The position numbers and the translations under genes are program-made. From NCBI GenBank assembly GCA_023266895.1, contig JAHFOI010000009.1, forward strand, positions 1-32,803: 32,803 nucleotides of DNA, written 5' to 3'. Shown here one piece after another: positions 1 through 6,205 of this stretch (the first letter of the stretch is position 1; each line of letters begins with the position of its first letter). Source of the DNA: Candidatus Woesearchaeota archaeon (GTDB lineage Archaea > Nanobdellota > Nanobdellia > Woesearchaeales > ARS49). The notes under the pieces are model-generated. The model had not been told where the DNA came from. It ran no database searches and saw nothing but the letters and a program-made list of their open reading frames with translations.

Positions 1-137
1 AACGTTTGTTTGGATCGCACGTGCGCTCTCGCACGGCGTCAGCACAGCGCGCAGAAATATTCTCACGATTCATCGCCTACAATATCGGTGCAATAATTCT
101 CACGACTTTCTACAGAGCCTATCCTTTGGGAATTTAA
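1..137 (+). pseudogene. C-terminal end of a DDE transposase, cut by the window edge
   Basis: Frame 3 is open from the first base to a TAA at 135-137 and encodes about 44 residues. The pattern begins RLFGSHVRSR, followed by a polar AQRAEIFSR stretch and then AYNIGAIILTTFY. A phenylalanine-glycine, then basic residues with serines, then an alanine/glutamate helix and a YN-hydrophobic helix is the usual C-terminus of IS4/IS5-like DDE transposases, which lies downstream of the catalytic glutamate. The catalytic residues are outside the window, so whether the element is intact cannot be judged. The following toxin gene ends only about 50 bases further on, and I could not identify a terminal inverted repeat. 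Family-level assignment is inference from pattern. Confidence 0.55.
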
Positions 138-185
138 TGACCTATCCTAACTATCCAAGAAAGCATTGTGAATAGTCTCTGTTCT

Positions 186-608
186 TCACCTTCTTTCGAA
201 AACCTTCAGAAATTCTTCTGGTGATATGATTTTTATTCCACGAAATTCTTTGAGTGAAAGAAGATGCTTTTTGTCTTGGCTTATGAGGTATGTTGCGTTT
301 CCAGCTATTGCTGCTTCGAGAAATTTGTCGTCGTCAGGGTCTGCTTTTATAACTTGAAGCAGTGTTTTGGGTTCAACGAGAAGGGCTTTCAAGAGAAGTT
401 TTTCTACTGATTCAACTCGTTCGCGCGAGTATGCGTCTTTGTCCATAATCTCCTCTCGGTGAAGTAGTTCGTCATACTCTGTGAGTATTGGTGGTGAGAC
501 AACGAGTAATATCTGCGCTCCATCAATCAATTGTAACACTTGAAATGAGTCTGACAACCAGAATGTTCCAGAGACAAGAACATTCGTGTCAATGACAACT
601 CGGATCAT
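186..608 (-). CDS. PIN-domain toxin (VapC-like endoribonuclease)
   Basis: A 140-residue protein of the PIN family that COG groups as putative toxin-antitoxin toxins. PIN toxins are metal-dependent RNases. The N-terminus has the hydrophobic strand with the first acidic residue (VVIDTNVLVSG), Glu in the TEYDELL helix is the second, and the DPDDDKFLEAA segment near residues 90-98 gives the third and fourth. LISQDKKHLL follows as the usual late strand. The ATG overlaps the upstream AbrB stop codon by the ATGA arrangement, so the antitoxin is translated first and the two are coupled. Length and motif order are normal for the family. RNA target unknown. Confidence 0.9.
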   Translation of the reverse strand: MIRVVIDTNVLVSGTFWLSDSFQVLQLIDGAQILLVVSPPILTEYDELLHREEIMDKDAYSRERVESVEKLLLKALLVEPKTLLQVIKADPDDDKFLEAAIAGNATYLISQDKKHLLSLKEFRGIKIISPEEFLKVFERR

Positions 609-862
609 TTCTTTTTCTCTCGTCGCACTTTATGAACAAGTTCTACAACATCTTTCTCCTGTATCTTCTTTGGAGCAGCACGAAGAGGTCTTGTAATCTC
701 CTCCCAAGACATTCCCTTAACCCTTCGCATAAGCAACGAATCACCTTCAAGAACAAAAAGCACTTTTTCTCCTTCTACTAAGTGCATTTTTTCACGGATT
801 TCTGTAGGAATGGCTACTTGTCCGCGTGAGCTAATAGTTCCCATATCAACTGTTTCTGCCAT
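605..862 (-). CDS. AbrB/MazE/SpoVT-type antitoxin
   Basis: An 85-residue protein with a swapped-hairpin AbrB DNA-binding domain at the N-terminus. The ISSRGQVAIPTEIREKMHLVEGEKV pattern is typical, with the RGQVAIP turn and the later LEGDSLLMRR strand. The C-terminal tail is charged and probably wraps the partner PIN toxin. I start it at the ATG at 862 because a GAGGTG Shine-Dalgarno lies six bases upstream. An earlier in-frame GTG at 871 would sit inside that site. A TATA box (tttaaata, 902-909 read on the minus strand) lies about 43 bases upstream. The pair presumably autorepresses, as AbrB-type modules do; that is inference. Confidence 0.88.
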   Translation of the reverse strand: MAETVDMGTISSRGQVAIPTEIREKMHLVEGEKVLFVLEGDSLLMRRVKGMSWEEITRPLRAAPKKIQEKDVVELVHKVRREKKK

Positions 863-871
863 ACGCTCCAC

Positions 872-1204
872 CTCTGTATCTTGTAAGTAAGATTAATCTT
901 GTATTTAAACCTTTCTTTTTCTCAAACGGATATTTACGTTTTTTAGATGATATAAATTTTCGGCACTTCGGAGGTACTTGCAGAAAGTGTTAAATATTCA
1001 AACAGTTTTCCAGTAATTATCAGAGCAATCAAAAGAGTGTTTTGAGCCTTCCGTTCTAATGTCTGGCAGGAGCATTTTGTACACACTCGCTACGCTCGTG
1101 TAAGTGCTTATGATTTTGCTTTTCAAGCGCCACAACTGTAGAGTACAAGAAAACGCATTTGACTCTCACAACATTTAAATAAGCCAGCACCTTTCCTTAA
1201 CATC
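872..1204. promoter_or_regulatory. Divergent intergenic region with two TATA boxes
   Basis: The region separates the AbrB/PIN pair from the HicBA pair. A TATA box at 902-909 serves the minus-strand antitoxin. A second, atttaaata at 1173-1181, lies about 28 bases before the HicB ATG, so HicB is probably leaderless or nearly so. The middle part (910-1170) holds no convincing gene. An imperfect inverted repeat of ACAC/GTGT type around 1080-1102 is noted, but its pairing is weak. Confidence 0.5.
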
Positions 1205-1414
1205 ATGAAAACTCTTACCGCAGTTGTTCAACGAGACGAAGATATGTATGTTGCAAAGTGTCCTGAAGTAGGAACCGTTAGTCAAGGAAAGACTATTGAA
1301 GAATCAATCATTAACTTGAAAGAAGCAACAGAACTTTATTTAGAAGAGTTTCCTCTCAAAAATGACTCACGACCGCTTTTGACAACATTTGAAGTTGGAG
1401 AAATTGTTGCTTAA
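1205..1414 (+). CDS. hicB: HicB-family antitoxin
   Basis: A 69-residue HicB with the degenerate RNase-H-like fold: TAVVQRDEDMYVAKCPEVGTVSQG near the N-terminus, then TIEESIINLKEATELYLEE. These are the two signature blocks of the family (a self-aware strand pair ending in CPE, and the EA-EL-YLEE helix). HicB binds and masks the HicA toxin and, in many systems, represses the operon. No separate DNA-binding domain is visible at the short C-terminus (TTFEVGEIVA). The HicA frame begins right at the 3' end, consistent with translational coupling. The toxin reading frame is damaged (see next entry), so this antitoxin may now be an orphan. Confidence 0.88.
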   Translation: MKTLTAVVQRDEDMYVAKCPEVGTVSQGKTIEESIINLKEATELYLEEFPLKNDSRPLLTTFEVGEIVA

Positions 1415-1631
1415 GAAGTGTTCTGGTAAAGACTGAGTGAAAATTCTGTGCAACAACTTCGGTTTTTCAGTGAAGCGACAAACGGGAAGCCACATCATTC
1501 TCAGAAAAGAAACGCCAACTGGTGCTGTTGGTACTGTTGTGCCGAACCACTCGGAGCTAAAGCTTGGAACACTAAAAGGAATTCTTGAGCTAGCAAAAAT
1601 AGAAGAAGAAACATTTGCTAAGCAACAGTAA
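1407..1631 (+). pseudogene. hicA: HicA-family toxin interrupted by an in-frame TGA
   Basis: The frame after hicB encodes a HicA mRNA interferase: SGKD, then VKILCNNFGF, KRQTGSHIILRK with the catalytic-type His, and VPNHSELKLGTLKGIL. In other HicA proteins the SGK-E motif runs without a break into the IKIL helix. Here a TGA at 1434-1436 sits in that helix between SGKD and VKIL. The reading frame upstream of it can begin at TTG 1404 or 1407, a few bases after a GGAG at 1397-1400. Translation could restart at the GTG at 1437, giving a 64-residue protein lacking the first strand and part of helix one. TGA is an ordinary stop elsewhere in this window. A dead toxin, a reinitiated toxin or a base error are the options. 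Confidence 0.75.
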
Positions 1632-1869
1632 TCAACGCACAACATCCGTTACAATTGGTGGTAAAATGTCGCCTTTTTCTGTGATGTATTCCAGTCCTGA
1701 GAGTTTTTCCAACTGCAAGTTATGCGGTACTCTAACCTGCTTGGGGCAATACTAACAAAACAAGAGATGTTTATGAACTTATTTTTTTGCGTAGCTATTT
1801 TTGTAACTACTCTAGAATAGAAATCTTTATATATGCTTGCATTGGTGGTGAAAACGGGGGTTTGATGAT
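1632..1869. other. Intergenic stretch, possible minus-strand gene remnant
   Basis: No complete gene. On the minus strand, 1632-1750 reads as about 39 open codons without a start codon, ending in a TGA at 1632-1634. The composition (PHNLQLEKLSGLEYITEKGD) looks protein-like but I cannot assign it, and the frame upstream is closed by a stop. At the right end a TATA-like ctttatatatgc around 1823-1834 precedes the next gene. Confidence 0.3.
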
Positions 1870-2304
1870 ATGAGTACACGTTATGCTATTGCAACTGTTT
1901 TATTGGGTTTGGTGCTGTTGAGCACGATTTTTTTAGAAATGAACATGGGTTGGTATTATCGTTTTGAGCTTGTGTTGATAAGTGTTGCAGTGATAGTTTC
2001 TGCTCTAGTGTTGTGGGGGTTGCAAAAAGATGATTCTTGGTCTTGGCCTGCACTTACTGTTTTGTTTGCAGTGCTTGTGGGTAATTTGATGTTTGTGTTC
2101 TGGATAACCCAATGGCTTTCATTGTTCCTTGTTGGGCTTGTGCTTGGTGTTGTTGGCTTGGTTATGTCAGTGCTGAGCATTCCTGATAAGGTTGAGTCTC
2201 AGGACTTTTATGCAACTCCTGAGGTTCCTCCTTTAGAAACATATTCTGGTGCTGAAGCTGTATCAAGTAGTCGTGGTCGCAAATCAAGAAAAGTCGCTGC
2301 ATAA
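1870..2304 (+). CDS. Small four-helix membrane protein of unknown function
   Basis: A 144-residue protein with four predicted membrane helices at about residues 6-24, 33-50, 59-78 and 80-101. A polar, Pro/Ser-rich C-terminal tail follows, ending in basic residues (SRGRKSRKVAA). A GGGGG stretch six to ten bases upstream of the ATG may act as a ribosome-binding site. A TATA box lies around 1823-1834. It stands alone between the HicBA pair and a hydrolase gene. I do not recognise a family. The basic tail would lie in the cytoplasm by the positive-inside rule if the N-terminus is also inside. Confidence 0.7.
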   Translation: MSTRYAIATVLLGLVLLSTIFLEMNMGWYYRFELVLISVAVIVSALVLWGLQKDDSWSWPALTVLFAVLVGNLMFVFWITQWLSLFLVGLVLGVVGLVMSVLSIPDKVESQDFYATPEVPPLETYSGAEAVSSSRGRKSRKVAA

Positions 2305-2452
2305 GTGTGTGTGGGACAGAATTGTGCTAGCCTAATCAGTGCCGATTGTGCCATAGGCACGTGAGTATTTTGGCGGTCTATAGTTGGTCTTTGCGGTTTT
2401 GAGTTCTGCATAAACCATAATTATTTATTCTACTTCTTTTTTTAAGTTCTTT
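2305..2452. other. Short intergenic region
   Basis: No gene. A GTGCC/GGCAC hairpin with a 12-base loop lies at about 2339-2360. It could be a weak structure after the membrane protein gene. An AT-rich block (ttatttatt, about 2421-2429) lies 25-30 bases before the GTG start of the next gene and fits a TATA box for a leaderless message. Confidence 0.35.
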
Positions 2453-3037
2453 GTGGTAAAGCGAGTATTCATTGTGCATCGTTGGTTTGGTTCTCCTCGT
2501 GCTGATTGGTATCCTTGGTTAAAAAAGCAATTGGAGCAAAAGGGTTTTGTAGTTCATGTTCCAAAGATGCCAACGCCTAACGCTCCTGAAATAAGAACAT
2601 GGGTTGGCGCTCTCAGCAAGGCAGTAGGTCTTGTTGATAAGGAAACATATTTTGTGGGGCATAGTATTGGCTGTCTTACTATTTTACACTATCTTGAAAG
2701 TCTTGCGAAAGGTGCAAAAATTGGTGGCGTGGTTTTTGTTGCTGGCTGGTTTAGGTTAAGTCCTGAAGCCATGCCTTCGGCAAAAGAACAAACAATTGCA
2801 CAGCCTTGGCTTGCATCAGATCTTGATTTGGACAAAGTTGCCAAGCATAGTGAAAAGTTTGTTGCAATGCTTTCAGATAATGATCTGTATGTGCCTCTTG
2901 TTGAGAACAAAAAAATCTTTGACAAATTTGCGAAGGTTATTGTGCAACGCAACAAAGGGCATTATGACGAGGAAACCGGTGTTCAGGAAGTCCCTGATGT
3001 GCTCAAGCTGGTTCTTGAAATGAGTGCATCAGTATAG
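2453..3037 (+). CDS. RBBP9/YdeN-type serine hydrolase
   Basis: A 194-residue small alpha/beta hydrolase. The N-terminal IVHRWFGSPRADWYPWLK block is typical of the RBBP9/YdeN family. The nucleophile elbow is GHSIGC (Ser near residue 71), the acid is the Asp in the LSDNDLYVP loop, and the histidine is in NKGHYDE near residue 171. The full catalytic triad is therefore present. Substrates of this family are poorly known; esterase or peptidase activity is usual. It begins with GTG. The alternative TTG is in another frame. No cap domain and no signal peptide are seen, so it should be cytoplasmic. Confidence 0.85.
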   Translation: MVKRVFIVHRWFGSPRADWYPWLKKQLEQKGFVVHVPKMPTPNAPEIRTWVGALSKAVGLVDKETYFVGHSIGCLTILHYLESLAKGAKIGGVVFVAGWFRLSPEAMPSAKEQTIAQPWLASDLDLDKVAKHSEKFVAMLSDNDLYVPLVENKKIFDKFAKVIVQRNKGHYDEETGVQEVPDVLKLVLEMSASV

Positions 3038-3083
3038 CAAGACTTCCATAAGAGTTATTAAGAATTAATTAACGTCAGTATCT

Positions 3084-3542
3084 ATGGTCTCAACATTGCT
3101 GAGTGTTTTAATTGGTCCTTCTGCAATAGGTGTTAGTCAAGGCATAGAAGCGCTTTTGCAAGGTACTGGTAAACCAAGTTACAATGCGCTTGCTACTATG
3201 GTTGGGTACGTGGAAGACGCTGTGGCTGGCTACTTGTTGGATGTTACACGCTGTGAAAAAAGTTCTGAAGATCAAGGATTGTTTGAAGCATGTAATATTG
3301 CTTTTGAATGTATGAATGAAGTTCCTGAACTAAAAAGAGCTGACCCGTACGAACAATTTAAAATGTTGTTGTATGTTGAAGGGCTCACGAGAAAACTCAA
3401 AGATGCGTATAGTGGTGTTTCGTCAGCTCTAAAAATTAATTTCGCTGAAATGCCTGAACAAATGAAGAAGGATTATCAGGCAATTTCTGTGTTTTACAAA
3501 AATCTGGCATCAAAATGCGCGGAGAAACCTGCACAAATATGA
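3084..3542 (+). CDS. Hypothetical helical protein
   Basis: A 152-residue protein that I do not recognise. It looks mostly helical, with a hydrophobic N-terminus (residues 1-25) that could be a helix but is broken by Pro and Gly. Four cysteines occur (DVTRCEKS, FEACN, FECMN, SKCAEK). There is an AT-rich TATA-like stretch (aattaattaa) about 20 bases upstream, so the message may be nearly leaderless. It faces the pilin-like gene convergently with 41 bases between the stop codons. No enzyme motif was found. Confidence 0.6.
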   Translation: MVSTLLSVLIGPSAIGVSQGIEALLQGTGKPSYNALATMVGYVEDAVAGYLLDVTRCEKSSEDQGLFEACNIAFECMNEVPELKRADPYEQFKMLLYVEGLTRKLKDAYSGVSSALKINFAEMPEQMKKDYQAISVFYKNLASKCAEKPAQI

Positions 3543-3583
3543 TTTGCGCTAAAATCTGAAAAAAGTCTGATCAAAAAATCTTT

Positions 3584-3901
3584 TTATCCTGTTGTTGCAC
3601 AGCACTTGTTGCAGAATACAAGGTCTCCTGGTTTGATTCCTGCTTGGCCTTGAGCAATGTACTTGCCTGAGATTTCTCGTTCTGCAGCATTGCAGTCCTT
3701 ATCGCTATCAACACTAAGTCCTATTGCTTGTGCTTTTGTCTGCATGTTCGCGTCTGATACAATGCACCTTCCTATGCATTCATTGGTGACTCTGCCAAAC
3801 TTGGTGATTTGTCCGCCAAATATCGCGCCTATAACAACGAGAACGAGTAAGCCGAGTGCTGCGATAATGATTGTGCTTATGGGTAATCCTTGTGCTTTCA
3901 T
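3584..3901 (-). CDS. Archaeal type IV pilin-like protein with class III signal peptide
   Basis: A 105-residue secreted or surface protein. It starts MKAQGLPISTII and continues with a long hydrophobic helix (about residues 8-30). That is the class III signal layout: a short basic leader, cleavage after Gly by the archaeal prepilin peptidase, and a helix that packs into a filament. The remaining 70 residues are polar and carry seven cysteines, ending in a CNKCC cluster that suggests disulfides. The ATG has an AAGGTG Shine-Dalgarno. A TATA box lies around 3935-3945. No pilus assembly genes are nearby, so the subunit must use machinery encoded elsewhere, or it is a minor anchored protein. Confidence 0.75.
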   Translation of the reverse strand: MKAQGLPISTIIIAALGLLVLVVIGAIFGGQITKFGRVTNECIGRCIVSDANMQTKAQAIGLSVDSDKDCNAAEREISGKYIAQGQAGIKPGDLVFCNKCCATTG

Positions 3902-3993
3902 GATACACCTTTTTCTTCATTGCACAAGTGTATGTATTTAAAGGTTTTGGCAGCCTCGGTTGGTAAAGGTGTTCTTGGAGTATTGTGGTGTAT

Positions 3994-4392
3994 TCAACAA
4001 ACAGGTATTACTCCTTTCACTTTTTGAAGTGTTTCATCAAATGTTGCAAGATACTCTATGTTAAGCGCACGCATTGCTGCCACGAGGGTGCAGTCTGTAA
4101 AACTAATTTTTTGTGTTTGAAACAAATTCCATGCTTCCTGAAAAATTCCTTCATGAATTCTGAGCAAGCGTATCTCGCTCGTGAGAATGCTGTTTCCGAG
4201 AGCAATGGCGCAGTCTTTGTTTTTTGTTCTTCTCAAGGTTACGGTGACTGCTTCATCAAACACATAATCAGTGGTTATGGGCAGTCCATACTTGTGCAAA
4301 AATATTTCTTTAAGCAGGCTAACTGCTCGTTTGTGGGTTGTGTCTTGTTCGTTATAGTATGCAACGAACACGTTTGTATCAATCAAAATCAA
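3994..4392 (-). CDS. vapC: VapC-type PIN-domain toxin
   Basis: A 132-residue PIN endoribonuclease. MILIDTNVFVAYYN holds the first Asp. The Glu in TDYVFDEAVTVTL is the second acid, SFTDCTLVAAM the third, and YLATFDETL the last. All four positions expected of an active VapC are present. Its ATG overlaps the stop of the upstream ribbon-helix-helix antitoxin by 4 bases. VapC toxins usually cut initiator tRNA or rRNA loops; the target here cannot be read from the sequence. Confidence 0.9.
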   Translation of the reverse strand: MILIDTNVFVAYYNEQDTTHKRAVSLLKEIFLHKYGLPITTDYVFDEAVTVTLRRTKNKDCAIALGNSILTSEIRLLRIHEGIFQEAWNLFQTQKISFTDCTLVAAMRALNIEYLATFDETLQKVKGVIPVC

Positions 4393-4604
4393 TAAAGCAC
4401 CTCATCAATTTCGCTACTGCTTTTTTCAGTGCCTTTTCCCCAAGGTATTGGTTTTAATTGGAAAAAAGATTTTTGTGGTTTGTGGTCAACGAATTGTTTC
4501 ATGGCAAGGGTTATGAGTTTGCCTACAGTGGTTCCTTCTCGTGCTGCTGCTGATTTAAATTCCCTAAATACTGCTTCATCAACTTCGCGAACGCTTACCT
4601 GCAT
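4389..4604 (-). CDS. vapB: VapB-type ribbon-helix-helix antitoxin
   Basis: A 71-residue antitoxin. The MQVSVREVDEAVFREFKSAA start gives the beta ribbon and first helix, and the EGTTVGKLITLAMKQFV stretch the second helix of a ribbon-helix-helix DNA-binding fold. The C-terminal part (KPIPWGKGTEKSSSEIDEVLY) is the toxin-binding tail. I place the start at 4604 because an AGGTGA site lies just upstream. The frame is open further upstream (to 4685), but those codons run through the promoter and operator. The tandem repeat at 4617-4637 is the likely binding site. Confidence 0.85.
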   Translation of the reverse strand: MQVSVREVDEAVFREFKSAAAREGTTVGKLITLAMKQFVDHKPQKSFFQLKPIPWGKGTEKSSSEIDEVLY

Positions 4605-4616
4605 AAAATCACCTAA

Positions 4617-4646
4617 TGTTTGACATGTTTGACATGTATTTAAATC
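4617..4646 (-). promoter_or_regulatory. vapBC promoter with tandem operator
   Basis: Two perfect head-to-tail copies of a nonamer (tgtttgaca on the plus strand) at 4617-4625 and 4626-4634, with a third partial copy TGT, abut a TATA box (atttaaatc, 4638-4646). The repeats lie between TATA and start codon, where a bound ribbon-helix-helix protein would block initiation. That fits autorepression by the VapB product. Confidence 0.65.
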
Positions 4647-4674
4647 TTTCTTGCAGGGTTGTGTTTTCATGTGC

Positions 4675-5148
4675 TTATCCTGCACTGTCCATTAAATACT
4701 GTACAACTGCGGGGTCTGTTAGGAATGCTTCTCGTTTTATTTCATCAACAATGTAGTGGACTTGAATGTCTTTCACTCCGTATTTTTGGTCGAGAGCATC
4801 CAGAAATTCCTGAAATTCTTTCATGTGCTTAAATACGCACTCTGCGAGAAAATCGTACTTGTTGTTTATTCTGTAGATTGTGTTTACATTCCAGTGTGCT
4901 TCAAGAAAGCGTTGCACAGTGTCTTTTGCTTGTTTTGGCGCGCGCAGAAGTATGTGTGCTTTTGTGCTATAGCCTAAGGCAGTGAAATTCATGAGGGCTA
5001 TGTGTTTGGTGTAGAGTGCTCCGTCTTGGGTTTTGATGTGGTCAAAGAGCGTGCTCACAGGAATGCCTGTTTTTCTAGACAGTTCTGTGAGGGGTATTCT
5101 GCTGTTTTGCCGTAAATGTGCTGCAATTATCCAGTCTTTTTTGTTCAT
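4675..5148 (-). CDS. Lrp/AsnC-family transcriptional regulator
   Basis: A 157-residue protein with an N-terminal winged helix (KKDWIIAAHLRQNSRIPLTE, then LSRKTGIPVSTLFDHIK, residues about 3-45). A C-terminal RAM-like ligand/oligomer domain follows (residues about 60-145), with GYSTKAHILL and IYRINNKYDFLAECVF. The FHLRE-type strand order and length match archaeal Lrp-like regulators. It is divergent from the AbrB-PhoU gene. The intergenic region carries paired TCCG/CGGA inverted repeats that may be its own operators. It precedes vapBC on the same strand but vapBC has its own promoter. Ligand unknown. Confidence 0.85.
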   Translation of the reverse strand: MNKKDWIIAAHLRQNSRIPLTELSRKTGIPVSTLFDHIKTQDGALYTKHIALMNFTALGYSTKAHILLRAPKQAKDTVQRFLEAHWNVNTIYRINNKYDFLAECVFKHMKEFQEFLDALDQKYGVKDIQVHYIVDEIKREAFLTDPAVVQYLMDSAG

Positions 5149-5301
5149 GGTATCACCTTGTTTTTCCGGAATTTTCGGATTTTCTTAGCTATTTTCCGTA
5201 AAACATTCGGAGATTATATATCTTGAGAATATAATTATATAATAAGTATAGAAATATGTTCTATAGAAGCATTTATATACTTATTCGTAATAAGAAGGTG
5301 T
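5149..5301. promoter_or_regulatory. Lrp / PhoU-like divergent promoter with inverted repeats
   Basis: Two inverted repeats lie here, TCCG-N7-CGGA at 5165-5179 and TCCG-N9-CGGA at 5195-5211. Their left halves are 30 bases apart (about three DNA turns) and they sit close to the Lrp start. For the rightward gene a TATA box (tttatatac, about 5272-5280) and an AAGGTG Shine-Dalgarno precede the ATG at 5302. The repeats resemble parts of the box upstream of the two tRNA-like genes (ttttccgtaaa, gattttcttag). Confidence 0.5.
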
Positions 5302-6204
5302 ATGTTGCGCAAAATCATTCTTATGGCTGGCAAAACCTGTGTGGTGTCCTTGCCCAAAAAATGGGTGCAAGCACAGGGAATAAAAAAGGGCGACAGTGTT
5401 GAGGTTGAAGAACAGCAGGGATATGTACGTGTGTTAGTGTCACGCACTGCTCCGCAAGGGTCTTCGGTTGCAGTTGATTTGACAGGTACTGCACCTATGA
5501 CTTCGCGAATTATTGCTGCATTATTCAAAGCAGGTCATGATTCTATTGAGGCAACATACTCATCTGCTGAGGAACTTGAGGCAGTGCATCACGTGCTTCA
5601 TCAGGGCATGCTTGGGTTTGAGATAGTGCATCAAGGCAAAAAAAGTGTTGTGCTCAAAAAAGTGTCAACTGCTCATGTGGAAGAGTTTGATACACTTCGT
5701 AATCGTTTGCTTGTGGTGGTGAAATCTCTTGCTGAAGAAAGTCGTGAAGCAGTGCGTACGCACGATACGCCATGGCTTCAGGCATTGGTGGTGCGGGATA
5801 AAGAAATCAATCGTTTGTCTGATGTGTGCCGTCGCATGATGTCACAGCAAGTGGGCGTGCGTAAAAATTGTCAGCAGTATGTGATTATTGAAGTTTTGGA
5901 AAAGCTTGCAGATGCATATGTGTCGTATTGTAAGACTGCTCAGGTACATGCTCCTTGTCGTGAGATTCTTGAGCTACACAAGCGAACCAACTTAGTGGTT
6001 GATTTGCTTATTGAGTTGTTGTTTTCATTTTCTTTGCCTAAGGCAGTGCAGGTTGGTTCTGAGCATTCATTGCTTGTACGCTATCAAACTTCACTTCCAC
6101 AAAAGCTTGAATCAGAACAAGTATTGTTATGGTTTTATTTGGGTGTGGTGCAAGAAAATGTGTTTGACATGCTTGGCTCAATTATTGGTGCAGGCATTGA
6201 GTGA
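5302..6204 (+). CDS. AbrB-PhoU domain protein (phosphate uptake regulator-like)
   Basis: A 300-residue protein. Residues 1-50 form an AbrB-like hairpin domain (MLRKIILMAGKTCVVSLPKK and KKGDSVEVEEQQGYVRVLV). About residues 110-295 form a PhoU helical bundle with one or two repeats (EEFDTLRNRLLVVVKSLAEE, DKEINRLSDVCRRMM). The combination is common in archaea and is annotated as a phosphate uptake regulator. PhoU bundles bind metal clusters and restrain Pst transporters, while the AbrB part may bind DNA. No pst genes are in this window. It ends one base before the stop of the convergent kinase-like gene. Confidence 0.85.
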   Translation: MLRKIILMAGKTCVVSLPKKWVQAQGIKKGDSVEVEEQQGYVRVLVSRTAPQGSSVAVDLTGTAPMTSRIIAALFKAGHDSIEATYSSAEELEAVHHVLHQGMLGFEIVHQGKKSVVLKKVSTAHVEEFDTLRNRLLVVVKSLAEESREAVRTHDTPWLQALVVRDKEINRLSDVCRRMMSQQVGVRKNCQQYVIIEVLEKLADAYVSYCKTAQVHAPCREILELHKRTNLVVDLLIELLFSFSLPKAVQVGSEHSLLVRYQTSLPQKLESEQVLLWFYLGVVQENVFDMLGSIIGAGIE

Positions 6205-6205
6205 T

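Noticed and set aside
1434-1436. TGA recoding (reassigned stop codon)
   Set aside because: TGA ends uL1, L7Ae, NDK, CopA and other genes in this window at family-typical places.
1632-1750. A protein-like 39-codon minus-strand frame as a gene
   Set aside because: No start codon and a stop just upstream; kept only as a possible remnant in the intergenic entry.
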